From contig OZ241749.1 of assembly GCA_965200945.1 (NCBI GenBank), positions 5,022,001 through 5,086,000 of the forward strand: 64,000 bases of DNA. The letters run 5' to 3'. Each line of letters starts with the position of its first letter. Within the stretch, counting starts at the first letter, position 1. A program made the translations under genes and the position numbers. Under the pieces are notes generated by a model. It had not been told where the DNA came from, searched no databases, and saw only the letters and a program-made list of their open reading frames with translations. Below, one piece after another: positions 1 through 8,081 of the stretch. Source of the DNA: JADCRZ01 sp965200945. GTDB taxonomy: Bacteria > Bacteroidota > Bacteroidia > Chitinophagales > Chitinophagaceae.

Positions 1-228
1 GGGAAGCGCTTCGGCGTCGATCTGCTGCTGGCTGATGGAAGCGTCTATGGTTTGCAGGTGGCCGCTGATGCGTTGTCTGAATTCAATTGTTTTGGCGCGT
101 AATCCGTCGTTGGAAAGTGTCTGACAAGCCTGGTAATGGGTGTTGATCTTCTCTACGACAGGCTGAATCGTTTTGACATCTTTTTCGGATTTGCTGCCGC
201 CAAAGAGTTTGGATATGAAACCTAACAT
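1..228 (-). CDS. secA: Preprotein translocase ATPase SecA (N-terminal part only)
   Basis: The reverse strand encodes 76 residues beginning MLGFISKLFGGSKSEKDVK, which I recognise as the amino end of Bacteroidota SecA; the stretch with LSNDGLRAKTIEFRQRI matches the helix that precedes the nucleotide-binding domain. SecA is the cytoplasmic motor that drives preproteins through SecYEG. The start codon is the ATG ending at 228. The Walker motifs and everything after residue 76 lie outside the window, so only identity can be judged. A candidate -7 box lies about 95 bp upstream (323-330). Confidence 0.9.
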   Translation of the reverse strand, partial: MLGFISKLFGGSKSEKDVKTIQPVVEKINTHYQACQTLSNDGLRAKTIEFRQRISGHLQTIDASISQQQIDAEALP

Positions 229-322
229 AAGTTCTTTTTACGTATTGAATGCGTTTACAGTCTGTTTATTGTGCTGTCAACAATAATGCTATTCTGGCTA
301 TCGGGTCATTTTGACAGGGGAA

Positions 323-330
323 CAAAGGTA
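323..330 (-). promoter_or_regulatory. Candidate -7 promoter element of secA
   Basis: On the reverse strand the bases read TACCTTTG, a full match to the Bacteroidota -7 consensus TAnnTTTG. No TTTG is found 19 bp further upstream, so only half of the bipartite promoter is supported. It implies a 5' leader of roughly 85-90 nt for secA. Confidence 0.4.
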
Positions 331-494
331 GTGAAAAGCGGCTGTTAGCTATTAGCTTTTAGCCGTCGGCTTTTCCAAAATCACACAGCACGAATGGAAT
401 TTTATCTTCCTTAACAATTCAGGAAATAATGATGCACCTCTCATAATATATAACCTGCTAAAAGCGAATGACTAAAAGCCAACCGCTTATCCCT

Positions 495-525
495 TTTGCC
501 TATTCATCGCTTTATATTACCTTCG
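495..525 (+). promoter_or_regulatory. Bacteroidota-type promoter of atpG
   Basis: TTTG at 495-498 is followed after exactly 19 bp by TACCTTCG at 518-525, one mismatch from TAnnTTTG. Both the elements and the spacing fit the primary sigma factor consensus known from Bacteroides and Flavobacterium. The predicted start of transcription is near 532, giving a leader of about 50 nt. This is the best bipartite promoter in the window. Confidence 0.65.
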
Positions 526-581
526 CCGCTGAATAATTGTTTGCTAAAAGTATTAATTGACCATTTAAAGAAGAAACCGCA

Positions 582-1460
582 ATGAGTGGTGCGTTAAAAG
601 AGGTTCGCAACCGGATCAAGTCTGTTCAGAGTACCCAGCAGATTACCAAGGCAATGAAAATGGTGAGTGCAGCCAAGCTCCGCAGGGCGCAGGATGCCAT
701 CACCCAGATGCGGCCTTATGCTGCCAAGCTCCAGGAAATGCTGAGTAACATTGTAAGCAATTCCGAAGGAGAAACAGGCGGTTCCCTGGCAGGCGAAAGA
801 CCGGTGAACCGGGTCCTCTTCATCGTGATCACGAGCGACCGTGGCCTCGCCGGCGCCTACAACGCCAATATCATCAAGCTCACCAAACTCACCATCCGCG
901 AAAAATACAGCAGCCAGCTTGCCGCCGGCAACGTCCAGATCTGGAGCATCGGCAAGAAAGGATACGAGCAGCTGTTGAAGAACTACAAAGTGGATGCCTC
1001 TTATAAAGATATTTTCCTGAACCTCACGTTCGACAACGTGCAGGCCTGCGCACAGGCTGCCGTGAAGGCCTTTGAAAACAAGGAGTTCGACGTGGTGGAA
1101 GTGGTGTACAGCGAATTCAAAAACGCCGGTACCCAGGTGTTTGCCGTAGAAAGGTTCCTTCCGATCCCGAAGATCCAGCCCCAGGCCGGTGCCAAAAAAA
1201 GCGATTTTATTTTTGAGCCCAACAAAGAGCAACTGGTAGCGGAACTTATTCCCAAGATACTCAACACACAATTATACAAAGCCGTGCTCGACGCCAACGC
1301 TTCAGAACACGGCGCCCGCATGACGGCGATGGACAAGGCCAGCGAGAACGCGAACGAGCTGCTGAGAAATCTGAAGATCTCTTACAACCGCGCCCGCCAG
1401 GCTGCCATTACTACCGAACTGACCGAGATCGTGAGCGGGGCCGCTGCGCTCCAGGGCTAG
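582..1460 (+). CDS. atpG: ATP synthase F1 gamma subunit
   Basis: This 292-residue protein is the central rotor shaft of the F1 ATPase, coupling proton flow to ATP synthesis at the inner membrane. The N-terminal helix (EVRNRIKSVQSTQQITKAMK, from residue 7) and the C-terminal helix (MTAMDKASENANEL, then NRARQAAITTELTEIVSGA) form the coiled coil inserted in the alpha3beta3 ring, and both are intact. Length is normal for the family. It has its own promoter and is flanked by divergent secA and downstream scpB, not by atpA or atpD, so it is detached from the other ATP synthase genes visible here. Confidence 0.97.
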   Translation: MSGALKEVRNRIKSVQSTQQITKAMKMVSAAKLRRAQDAITQMRPYAAKLQEMLSNIVSNSEGETGGSLAGERPVNRVLFIVITSDRGLAGAYNANIIKLTKLTIREKYSSQLAAGNVQIWSIGKKGYEQLLKNYKVDASYKDIFLNLTFDNVQACAQAAVKAFENKEFDVVEVVYSEFKNAGTQVFAVERFLPIPKIQPQAGAKKSDFIFEPNKEQLVAELIPKILNTQLYKAVLDANASEHGARMTAMDKASENANELLRNLKISYNRARQAAITTELTEIVSGAAALQG

Positions 1461-1504
1461 AGATCTATGTGCAACCGTTTTTGTGAACCGTAAAACCATT
1501 GCCC

Positions 1505-2323
1505 ATGGAAACGACCCTGGCTCCCCATATCGAAGCCCTGATCTTTGCCAGCGATAAAGCACTTACCCCCGCTGAGATCACCGATCTGCTCAACGGCTCC
1601 GACGACTTCCGCGACGAGAAAGTAGCAGTTGAACTGGTGGAGTCGACCGTGCAGGAAGTTGCGCGCAAGTACGACAACGAACTATACCCGTTCGAGATCA
1701 CCTTCAGCGGCGGCGGATGGCAGTTCCTGACCAAAAAGAAATATTATAAGACCGTTGCACAGCTCACCGGTGAAAAATTCCTCAAACGCCTCTCGGCCGC
1801 TTCGCTCGAAACGCTGGCGATCATTGCCTACAAACAACCCATCACAAAAGGCGAGATCGAACTGATCCGCGGCGTAAGCACTGATTACAGCATCCAGAAA
1901 CTGCTCGAGAAAGAACTGATCGTGATCTCGGGCCGCAATGAAGACCTCCCGGGCAAGCCCTTGTTATATACCACGTCAAAAAGCTTTATGGATTATTTCG
2001 GTATCAACTCGCCGGAAGAACTCCCGAAGATCAAAGAAGTGCTGCCCGAACTACTGGTGCAGCCCACCGTAGCGCAGTCTGAGTCTGCCGGCGAAACCCT
2101 CGATGACTCCGCCACCGATCCTGAAGTGCCACTCGTGGTAAGAGGCAACGGTGAACTGGTGGAAGAACCGCTGGTGGTGAACGAAGACACGGAGGCTGTT
2201 GCCCCCGAAGAAGCGCTCGACACCGACAACCTCGACGACGACGTGGAGCAGCATATGGAGGATGAATTGCAGGATGCTTCGGAAAGCGAAGACACCTCCA
2301 CCGACAGAACCCAGCAGGAGTAA
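1505..2323 (+). CDS. scpB: Segregation and condensation protein B
   Basis: The 272-residue product belongs to the ScpB/kite family, the winged-helix partner of ScpA in the SMC condensin complex that organises the chromosome. The core spans about residues 1-170, with the typical segments IEALIFASDKALTPAEI and LETLAIIAYKQPITKGEIE and the second winged helix containing LLEKELI. Residues after about 180 form an acidic, low-complexity tail rich in E, D, V and P. I chose the ATG at 1505; an in-frame TTG at 1499 is possible. scpA is not adjacent. Confidence 0.93.
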   Translation: METTLAPHIEALIFASDKALTPAEITDLLNGSDDFRDEKVAVELVESTVQEVARKYDNELYPFEITFSGGGWQFLTKKKYYKTVAQLTGEKFLKRLSAASLETLAIIAYKQPITKGEIELIRGVSTDYSIQKLLEKELIVISGRNEDLPGKPLLYTTSKSFMDYFGINSPEELPKIKEVLPELLVQPTVAQSESAGETLDDSATDPEVPLVVRGNGELVEEPLVVNEDTEAVAPEEALDTDNLDDDVEQHMEDELQDASESEDTSTDRTQQE

Positions 2324-2376
2324 ACTCCGTGCCTTTTTTCCTGCTTCCGGGGTTTTATTCCGCTCCATGTTTTCTG

Positions 2377-2384
2377 TATATTCG
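2377..2384 (+). promoter_or_regulatory. Candidate -7 element of lysA
   Basis: TATATTCG lies only 5 bp before the lysA start codon. If used, transcription would start at or just inside the start codon. A run TTTT at 2353-2356 sits about where the -33 element should be. Support is weak and rests on consensus match alone. Confidence 0.25.
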
Positions 2385-2389
2385 CAGCT

Positions 2390-3604
2390 ATGTCGGAACA
2401 GTTATCTTCAGAATATTTGGTACAGCTCGCGAACGAATTCGGTACTCCGCTCTATGTATACCACGCGGAAAAGATCAAAGAACAATATGGCAAGCTGCAA
2501 TCGGCTTTCCAGGGATGCAATGCCCGTTTTTTCTTTGCCTGCAAGGCGCTAAGCAACATCAATATCCTAAAGTATGTGGAAAGCATCGGCGCATCGCTCG
2601 ACTGCGTCAGCATCTTCGAAGTGAAGCTCGGACTGAGGGCCGGTTTCACGTCCGAAAGAATCCTTTATACGCCCAACTGTGTCGACTTTGCCGAGATCGA
2701 AGAAGCAAAGGACGCGGGGGTGAATATCAACATCGACAGCATCTCCATGCTGGAAAAATTCGGAACCAAATACGGGAACAGCTATCCCATCTGCATCCGC
2801 TTCAATCCGCACATCATGGGTGGCGGCAACTACAAAATCTCTACCGGTCACATCGACAGCAAGTTCGGGATATCCATACACCAGATGCGCCATATCGAAC
2901 GCGTGGTGCGGTCGACCAACCTGTGGGTGCGCGGCATTCACATGCACACCGGCAGCGACATCAAGGATGTGAACGTGTTCCTGCAGGGGCTTGAGATCCT
3001 GTTTGAGCTGGGCAAGCATTTTCCGCAGCTTGAATTCATCGACCTGGGCAGCGGCTTTAAGGTGCCGTACCAGGATGGGGATGTGGAAACCGATGTGGCC
3101 CTGCTGGGTGAAAAAGTTACGGAAGCATTCCTCAACTTTGAAAAAGAGACCCAGAAAAAGATCGAGGTCTGGTTTGAGCCCGGAAAATTTCTCGTGAGCG
3201 AAAGCGGATATTTCGTGGTGAAAGCGAACGTGGTAAAGCAGACCACCGCAACAGTTTTCGTAGGCGTCGACAGTGGTTTCAATCACCTTATCCGGCCTAT
3301 GTTCTACGATTCCTATCACCGCATCGCCAATATCTCCAATCTTCATGCAGGCGAGCGCATCTACACGGTCGTCGGCAATATCTGCGAAACCGACACTTTT
3401 GCCTGGGACCGCAAGCTCACCGAAGTACATGAAGGCGACTACCTCGTGTTCTACAATGCGGGCGCCTACGGTTTCACCATGTCTTCCAATTACAACTCAA
3501 GATTGAAACCGGCGGAAGTGCTGGTAATGGACGGAAAAGCCCTGCTGATCCGTAAAAGAGAAGTGTTTGAAGACCTGCTGCTGAACCAGATCGAAGTATT
3601 GTAG
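2390..3604 (+). CDS. lysA: Diaminopimelate decarboxylase
   Basis: A 404-residue PLP-dependent fold-type III decarboxylase that converts meso-diaminopimelate to L-lysine, the last step of the pathway. The PLP lysine is K52 in FFFACKALSN. The phosphate-binding glycine segment is DLGSGFK, and the active-site cysteine of the partner subunit lies in GNICETDTF. The HMHTGSD motif is also present. Length is normal. It follows scpB by 66 bp and appears to be monocistronic. Confidence 0.96.
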   Translation: MSEQLSSEYLVQLANEFGTPLYVYHAEKIKEQYGKLQSAFQGCNARFFFACKALSNINILKYVESIGASLDCVSIFEVKLGLRAGFTSERILYTPNCVDFAEIEEAKDAGVNINIDSISMLEKFGTKYGNSYPICIRFNPHIMGGGNYKISTGHIDSKFGISIHQMRHIERVVRSTNLWVRGIHMHTGSDIKDVNVFLQGLEILFELGKHFPQLEFIDLGSGFKVPYQDGDVETDVALLGEKVTEAFLNFEKETQKKIEVWFEPGKFLVSESGYFVVKANVVKQTTATVFVGVDSGFNHLIRPMFYDSYHRIANISNLHAGERIYTVVGNICETDTFAWDRKLTEVHEGDYLVFYNAGAYGFTMSSNYNSRLKPAEVLVMDGKALLIRKREVFEDLLLNQIEVL

Positions 3605-3787
3605 TGGTAAAATCTTAGCTTCCCCTATACATCAAATCATATAACCGGTTAATTCCCTTTTAATCGCTTCTCCCCGGCTGCATAACAGTGTATTATTGCC
3701 TGGAATAGTTTGTTAAGGAGTTTGTATACTCCCGATAAACAATTTCCTGCTACACCACTTCATTTAATTTTTTCAAAAAAAACATTT

Positions 3788-4498
3788 ATGCCCAAAACGA
3801 ATCCCCCGGCCGGGGAAAAGGCTATTGCATTAGAAGGCGGCGTATCGGCGCTATCGAGAAGGAAATTTTTAGGCTATGCGAGCGTGTTCTCGGGATTGAT
3901 GGTTGCAGCATCGTCCTGTACAAAAGATGATGCGCCCAGCAGCACCGCTACCACGGTGAACCTGGGCAGCGGCGACATCGGCATCCTGAACTATGCCTAT
4001 GCACTCGAGCAGCTGGAGGCGGCGTTCTACACCAAGGTGATCTCATCGCAGTACAGCGGCATCACGGCATCTGAAACCGCGTTGCTGACAGATATCCGTG
4101 ACCATGAGATCGCCCACCGCGAGTTCTTTAAGAATGCGTTGAGCGCTGCCAATGCCATTCCCGCACTGGAAGTGGATTTCAGCACCATCAACTTTGGAAG
4201 CCGCGACAGCGTGCTGGCCACCGCCAAGGCATTCGAAGACCTCGGAGTGTCGGCTTACAACGGCGCCGGCAGACTCATCACATCGCCCGATTATCTCGTG
4301 CTGGCAGGAAAGATCGTGTCTGTGGAAGCCCGGCATGCCGCGTATATCCGTGACCTGATCAGCAACGGAACTTTCGCTGACGGCACGGTGATCGACGCCA
4401 ACGGGCTCGACAAAAGCCGGATGCCTTCCGAAGTGCTCGGCATCGCTGCTACCTATCTCAAAACAAAGATCAACGCAAGCAATCTTCCCACTTCTTAA
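3788..4498 (+). CDS. Exported ferritin-like lipoprotein (Ferritin_2 type)
   Basis: The 236-residue protein starts with a twin-arginine-like motif (SRRKFLGYAS, from residue 23) followed by a hydrophobic stretch ending AASSC, which looks like a lipobox; it is probably a periplasm-facing lipoprotein. The rest is a four-helix ferritin-like domain: helix 1 contains NYAYALEQLEAAFY, and helix 2 has RDHEIAHREFF, giving the Glu and His residues of a possible di-metal site. I chose the ATG at 3788 because the signal peptide starts just after it. It is 11 bp from a second protein of the same family and probably co-transcribed. The substrate is unknown; some members are linked to desiccation tolerance. 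Confidence 0.82.
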   Translation: MPKTNPPAGEKAIALEGGVSALSRRKFLGYASVFSGLMVAASSCTKDDAPSSTATTVNLGSGDIGILNYAYALEQLEAAFYTKVISSQYSGITASETALLTDIRDHEIAHREFFKNALSAANAIPALEVDFSTINFGSRDSVLATAKAFEDLGVSAYNGAGRLITSPDYLVLAGKIVSVEARHAAYIRDLISNGTFADGTVIDANGLDKSRMPSEVLGIAATYLKTKINASNLPTS

Positions 4499-4509
4499 AC
4501 TTTATCCTT

Positions 4510-5346
4510 ATGAATTTGCATCACATATTCGGCGTACTGGAGCAATCGGATCCTGAAGTTTACCAGAGAATGGATACCCGCAGAAAGGCCATGCAGCGCT
4601 TTGCAGGCATCGGCCGTTCCCTTTCGCTGGCTGCCCTGCCCCTCGCGCTGGGCTCCATGTTCCAGAAAGCTTATGCAGGCACAAGAAACGTTGCTGACAC
4701 GCCGGTTGATATCCTTAACTATGCGCTTACGCTGGAATATCTCGAATCGGAATTCTATAAAGCAGGTATTGCTGTGGGTACAACACTGGTTCCTGCCGGT
4801 GCCCCGGCCAATGCCATCGGCACCATCAGCGCGCACGAAACGGCGCATGTGGCCTTTTTAACGGCGGCAATCAAAGGTGCGAGCGGCACACCTGTTGCCA
4901 AACCCACCTTCGATTTCACCGCAAAGGGAACCTTCCCAACCGTTTTCACCAGCTATGATACCTTCCTTGCCGTAGCGCAGACATTTGAAGACACCGGCGT
5001 GAGGGCTTACAAGGGAAGGGCTGCCGAACTGGTAAAGGGAGGCGATCTGCTCACCGCTGCGCTCAACATCCATTCGGTGGAAGCGCGCCATGCATCGCAT
5101 ATCAGGCAGATGCGCAAGGCAAACAATTTCGGCGACGTAAAGCCCTGGATCACCCTTAAAAACAGCGGCATTGCAAACACCGCCGTGCAGGCCAGCTACG
5201 ACGGGGAAGAGAACACCACCCAGGCAACCATACAGATCACCAACATCAACAGCATGGGCACATCCAGCAATGCTGCCAGTGAAGCGTTTGATGAAGGCCT
5301 GACCAAGGACCAGGTGCTGGCCATCGTAAAACCTTTTATTGTATAG
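4510..5346 (+). CDS. Exported ferritin-like protein, second of tandem pair
   Basis: This 278-residue protein is a diverged relative of its upstream neighbour. It carries a twin-arginine-like MDTRRKAMQRFAG segment about residue 21 and a hydrophobic region ending near QKAYAG, so it is exported, but it has no lipobox cysteine. The ferritin-like domain shows helix 1 NYALTLEYLESEFYKAG, helix 2 SAHETAHVAFL and a later SVEARHASHIRQM helix. The C-terminal 50 residues (TTQATIQITNINSMGTSS onward) lie outside the four-helix bundle. A strong terminator at 5371 ends the pair. The two products may form a hetero-oligomer; that is inference. Confidence 0.82.
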   Translation: MNLHHIFGVLEQSDPEVYQRMDTRRKAMQRFAGIGRSLSLAALPLALGSMFQKAYAGTRNVADTPVDILNYALTLEYLESEFYKAGIAVGTTLVPAGAPANAIGTISAHETAHVAFLTAAIKGASGTPVAKPTFDFTAKGTFPTVFTSYDTFLAVAQTFEDTGVRAYKGRAAELVKGGDLLTAALNIHSVEARHASHIRQMRKANNFGDVKPWITLKNSGIANTAVQASYDGEENTTQATIQITNINSMGTSSNAASEAFDEGLTKDQVLAIVKPFIV

Positions 5347-5370
5347 ACTTACCTTTGATCCCTTTTCCAA

Positions 5371-5398
5371 AAGCCGTGTTTTTTACACGGCTTTTTTT
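5371..5398 (+). terminator. Rho-independent terminator after the ferritin-like pair
   Basis: AAGCCGTG pairs with CACGGCTT around a TTTTTTA loop and runs into a T tract. It lies 25 bp after the stop codon of the second ferritin-like gene. Confidence 0.85.
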
Positions 5399-5439
5399 AT
5401 GCGCTGCGGCTCTGAACAAGCGCAACATGACGGCTGTTG

Positions 5440-5447
5440 TATCTTTG
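5440..5447 (+). promoter_or_regulatory. Candidate -7 element of the thioredoxin-like gene
   Basis: TATCTTTG, a full match to TAnnTTTG, lies 14 bp before the ATG at 5462 and after the terminator of the preceding unit. No -33 TTTG is seen at the expected distance. Confidence 0.4.
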
Positions 5448-5461
5448 TCAAAAGCGCATCC

Positions 5462-5971
5462 ATGCATCACCGGCTCTCCAGGTATATATTTTCAAGCCTG
5501 ATCTTCTTTGCTGCCTGCGGGCCGTTGCGGGCGCAGACTACCGCACCCAAATTATATAATCCATCCGCCAATGCCCTCACAGATATTGCCACTGCCGTGA
5601 AGCAGGCCAGAGCGGCAAAGAAATACGTACTGCTGATGGCCGGCGGCAACTGGTGCGTGTGGTGTCTTGAGTTCAACCGGTTTATGCTTTCCGATCCGCA
5701 GGTAGATTCTTTGCTGTCGGCCGACTACGTGCTTTACCACCTGAATTACAGTCAGGAGAACCAGAATGGCGCCATACTGGCGAAATACGGGTTCCCCCAG
5801 CGGTTCGGCTTCCCGGTGTTTATTGTGCTCGACGAGAACGGGAACCGCCTGCATACACAGAACTCTTCTTATCTTGAACAGGGAAAAAGTTATAACAAAA
5901 GAAAAGTAGTGGAATTTCTTGCCAGCTGGAACCGGAGCGCCCTCGATCCCGGTTCCTACATAAAACACTGA
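5462..5971 (+). CDS. Thioredoxin-like exported protein
   Basis: The 169-residue product has a signal peptide (hydrophobic IFSSLIFFAACG then LRAQ) and a thioredoxin_7-type fold. The redox motif is C-V-W-C in GGNWCVWCLEFNRFM, with the cis-proline region in FPVFIVLDENG. It probably acts in the periplasm as a disulfide reductase or isomerase on unknown partners. The signal peptide could instead be read as lipobox-like (FFAAC). I start at 5462 because upstream in-frame codons cross the terminator at 5371. It ends 2 bp before the next gene, so the two are likely co-transcribed. Confidence 0.85.
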   Translation: MHHRLSRYIFSSLIFFAACGPLRAQTTAPKLYNPSANALTDIATAVKQARAAKKYVLLMAGGNWCVWCLEFNRFMLSDPQVDSLLSADYVLYHLNYSQENQNGAILAKYGFPQRFGFPVFIVLDENGNRLHTQNSSYLEQGKSYNKRKVVEFLASWNRSALDPGSYIKH

Positions 5972-5973
5972 CC

Positions 5974-6465
5974 ATGATGCAGGCCCAAACAGAAGCCTTT
6001 ATCCGTCTTGCCGGCGACCGGGTAAAGTTCCGGTTCTTTCTTCTCATCAAACTGCCCAGCGCTTTCTTTGCCGGGGTGCGCATAACCGATATGAGCGAAG
6101 AGGCCTGTACCGTGAAAGTGCCTTTCCGCTGGTTTACGCAGAACCCTTTCCGGTCTACCTACTTTGCCTGCCTGGCCATGGCTGCCGAACTCAGTACCGG
6201 CGCGCTGGCAATGGCGCATACCTACAAAAGCCGGCCTTCCGTTTCCATCCTCGTTACCGGCATGGAAGCGAAGTTTATGAAGAAAGCGACGGGTCCCAGT
6301 TTTTTTATCTGCACCGATGGCGCCAAATTCAGGAATGCCATTGCGGCGGCTGTGAGCAGCGGGCAACCTGGTACTGTTCAGGCCACTTCCACCGGCCGTA
6401 ACCGCGACGGGGAAATTATTGCAGAGTTCCTTATCACCTGGTCGTTCAGGGCAAGAACTGCATAG
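5974..6465 (+). CDS. DUF4442 hot-dog-fold protein (putative thioesterase)
   Basis: A 163-residue soluble protein resembling the DUF4442/PaaI-like hot-dog family. Supporting segments are the N-terminal LIKLPSAFFAGVRI, the middle FRSTYFACLAMAAELSTG on the central helix, and the strand-rich end VQATSTGRNRDGEIIAEF. The family is related to acyl-CoA thioesterases, but the substrate is not known. It follows the thioredoxin-like gene by 2 bp. Confidence 0.75.
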   Translation: MMQAQTEAFIRLAGDRVKFRFFLLIKLPSAFFAGVRITDMSEEACTVKVPFRWFTQNPFRSTYFACLAMAAELSTGALAMAHTYKSRPSVSILVTGMEAKFMKKATGPSFFICTDGAKFRNAIAAAVSSGQPGTVQATSTGRNRDGEIIAEFLITWSFRARTA

Positions 6466-6578
6466 GCCCGCCACAGCCTCCCTATCCCCTGGTTTACTCG
6501 TCTTACCGCTCCTGCCACCATCAGCAAACGGCTGGTATAAATTTTACATTGTTACAGCAAATAATTTAAACCCGACAA

Positions 6579-7096
6579 ATGAAAATCGCATTTCATGGAG
6601 CTGCAAGAACCGTTACCGGTTCCAAGCATTTACTGACCCTGAAGACCGGTGACCGTTACCTGCTTGATTGCGGTATGTTCCAGGGCATGGGTCACCGCAC
6701 ATTGTGGTAATTGCCGCCAGCGGGATGGCGGAAGCAGGCCGCATCCGGTTTCACATAAGAAGCTGCATAGAATCCATTTCAAACACGATCATGATCGTGG
6801 GCTACTGCGAGCCACAGTCGCTCGGCGGCGAACTTGCCGCAGGGAAGAAAGGCGTGTACATCCTGGGCGACAGCTGCGATGTGCGGGCCGACGTGGTGGT
6901 ACTGCCCGGACTGAGTGCACACGGCGATTACAACGACCTGGAGCATTTCATCGCCTGCCAGGATCAGAAGAAAGTGCGCCAGTTGTTCCTGGTGCATGGT
7001 GAGTACAAGGTGCAGGAGCAGTTCCAGCAGCGGCTTGTTATGAAGCAGTTCAAGCAGGTAAGCATCCCGGAACAGCACAGCGAAGTGGAAATATAA
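6579..7096 (+). pseudogene. MBL-fold RNA metallo-hydrolase (YSH1/RMMBL type) with internal deletion
   Basis: The start encodes MKIAFHGAARTVTGSKHLLT and ends DCGMFQGMG, the usual first strands of the COG1236 family of metallo-beta-lactamase-fold exonucleases. At about 6693 this frame breaks and another frame resumes with SPHIVVIAASGMAEAGRI, continuing through LSAHGDYNDLEHF to the normal RMMBL-type C terminus. Intact members are about 460 residues; here only about 38 N-terminal and 135 C-terminal residues remain. The HxHxDH metal-binding motif and the beta-CASP domain core are gone. The first frame stops at 6709. The gene cannot give an active enzyme. Both ends are well preserved, so the deletion looks recent. 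Confidence 0.85.
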
Positions 7097-7103
7097 GACC
7101 TGT

Positions 7104-7553
7104 TTATTTCACTGCCAGCTCTTTACCGGTGAGCAGGTGATAAAGGTTCTGCAGCTGGTGTACATACCGGATGTGTTTGTATCCTAATGTAATCACATCG
7201 TCGGGCACGAGGGAAGAGCCGTCGGGGTATCGTTCGTATTCGTATGCGCATACCCGGAGAAAGCCGTCTGCATGCAGAAAACCTTCTACGGTTGAAAGGA
7301 TCCTGATATTGCTGCTGGGTGATTCGCGTTCCATTTCGGAGATGATCAGATACCCTTTGTCGTCGCCGGAGAATTGCTTCATCCATTCTGCGTTCAGTGC
7401 AACAGGTTCAAAGCTGAGGTAGTCGCAGTCCGGATTGCCGGCGTCGCCGGATATCTTTACTTCCATGCTTGTGTGAGAAAGGGAAACGACCGTATAGATG
7501 TTCCCGTCGCAGCTTACAAGATTACCCAGGCGGAGTTCAGCGCGTTGTATCAT
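7104..7553 (-). CDS. Conserved hypothetical protein (149 aa)
   Basis: The product starts MIQRAELRLGNLVSCDGN and ends with GYKHIRYVHQLQNLYHLLTG. That ending resembles a small Bacteroidota family whose members close with a YVHQLQN segment and occur on chromosomes and in prophages; this is from memory and not checked. It has no signal peptide or membrane segment, and appears beta-rich. I chose the ATG ending at 7553; the frame stays open further upstream but runs into repeat DNA. It converges on the damaged metallo-hydrolase with a 7-bp gap. Confidence 0.6.
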   Translation of the reverse strand: MIQRAELRLGNLVSCDGNIYTVVSLSHTSMEVKISGDAGNPDCDYLSFEPVALNAEWMKQFSGDDKGYLIISEMERESPSSNIRILSTVEGFLHADGFLRVCAYEYERYPDGSSLVPDDVITLGYKHIRYVHQLQNLYHLLTGKELAVK

Positions 7554-7660
7554 ACTGTAAATGTAAGCATCGAACACATATAGGGTTTGAAGGAAGAGGC
7601 GGGATGGTGCAGCTTCTTGTTTTGGCTTCTTCTTTTTGCCTGATGCAGGCCTACAAAAGA

Positions 7661-7777
7661 CAGCGATTCCCCGCTCAGGCGCAGCAAGAGGTTGTGCGTG
7701 TAAGGGCGTGTTTGCGCCTGGCGAGGATGGCAAGTGTTTTGGAGGTGCTGGTGACCGAGGTGGTTGAAGGTGCAATG
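7661..7777 (+). repeat. Interspersed repeat family 2, copy A
   Basis: This stretch, starting CAGCGATTCCCCGCTCAGG and ending GTGCAATGG, recurs at 28735-28960 in the same orientation and at 58151-58278 inverted. Shared words include CGCTCAGGCGCAG, GTGTTTGCGCCTGGCGAGG and GAGGTGCTGGTGAC. It lies 70 bp from a copy of the 188-bp family 1 repeat, the same arrangement as at 58 kb. Confidence 0.8.
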
Positions 7778-7846
7778 GCTGCCTCACGGCCCCGCGGCAG
7801 CCTTCTTCCCTTCTTATTCTTTTCCTCTCTTCTACCCCCGGCCTTT

Positions 7847-8033
7847 GAAATGGGGCGTGAAGATATTTACGGAATGGAGCGAGACCAAATGGCCTGCCGC
7901 AGGCGGCTATTTGGTGCAACGGACACGCACGGCTTTATTCCACTGCTTCTTCATGCAAAGGCCATACCCCTACTACTGCCGAATGATGGCATGTCCGTTG
8001 CCCGCGCAATGCAGTAAATTTTAGCCCCATTTC
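7847..8033 (-). repeat. 188-bp interspersed repeat family 1, copy A
   Basis: This copy is bounded by the inverted ends GAAATGGGGC and GCCCCATTTC. Inner inverted words are GCAACGGACA and TGTCCGTTGC, plus a long hairpin built on ACCAAAT, GCCTGCGGCAGGC and ATTTGGT. Copies B (47054) and C (57830) are nearly identical over the same length in the opposite orientation. No transposase is encoded. It lies directly downstream of the histidine kinase gene, after a hairpin. Confidence 0.9.
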
Positions 8034-8052
8034 AAAAGCCAAGCCTTTTTTG

Positions 8053-8078
8053 CTTCTTTTTTGGGCACAAAAAAGAAG
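8053..8078 (-). terminator. Terminator hairpin of the histidine kinase gene
   Basis: CTTCTTTTTT and AAAAAAGAAG flank a 6-base loop, 4 bp from the kinase stop codon. The same hairpin, with the loop on the other strand, precedes repeat copy B at 47009, so it may be part of the repeat unit as well as a terminator. Confidence 0.6.
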
Positions 8079-8081
8079 ACC

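Larger units (their letters stand above)
229..581. other. Divergent secA/atpG intergenic region
   Basis: This 353-bp region separates two divergently transcribed housekeeping genes. It has no supported gene. It holds a TAnnTTTG element facing secA (323-330) and a well-spaced promoter facing atpG (495-525). The middle (about 340-480) is AT-rich with short direct words such as gctattagc and taaaagcc, and I assign it no function. Confidence 0.7.
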
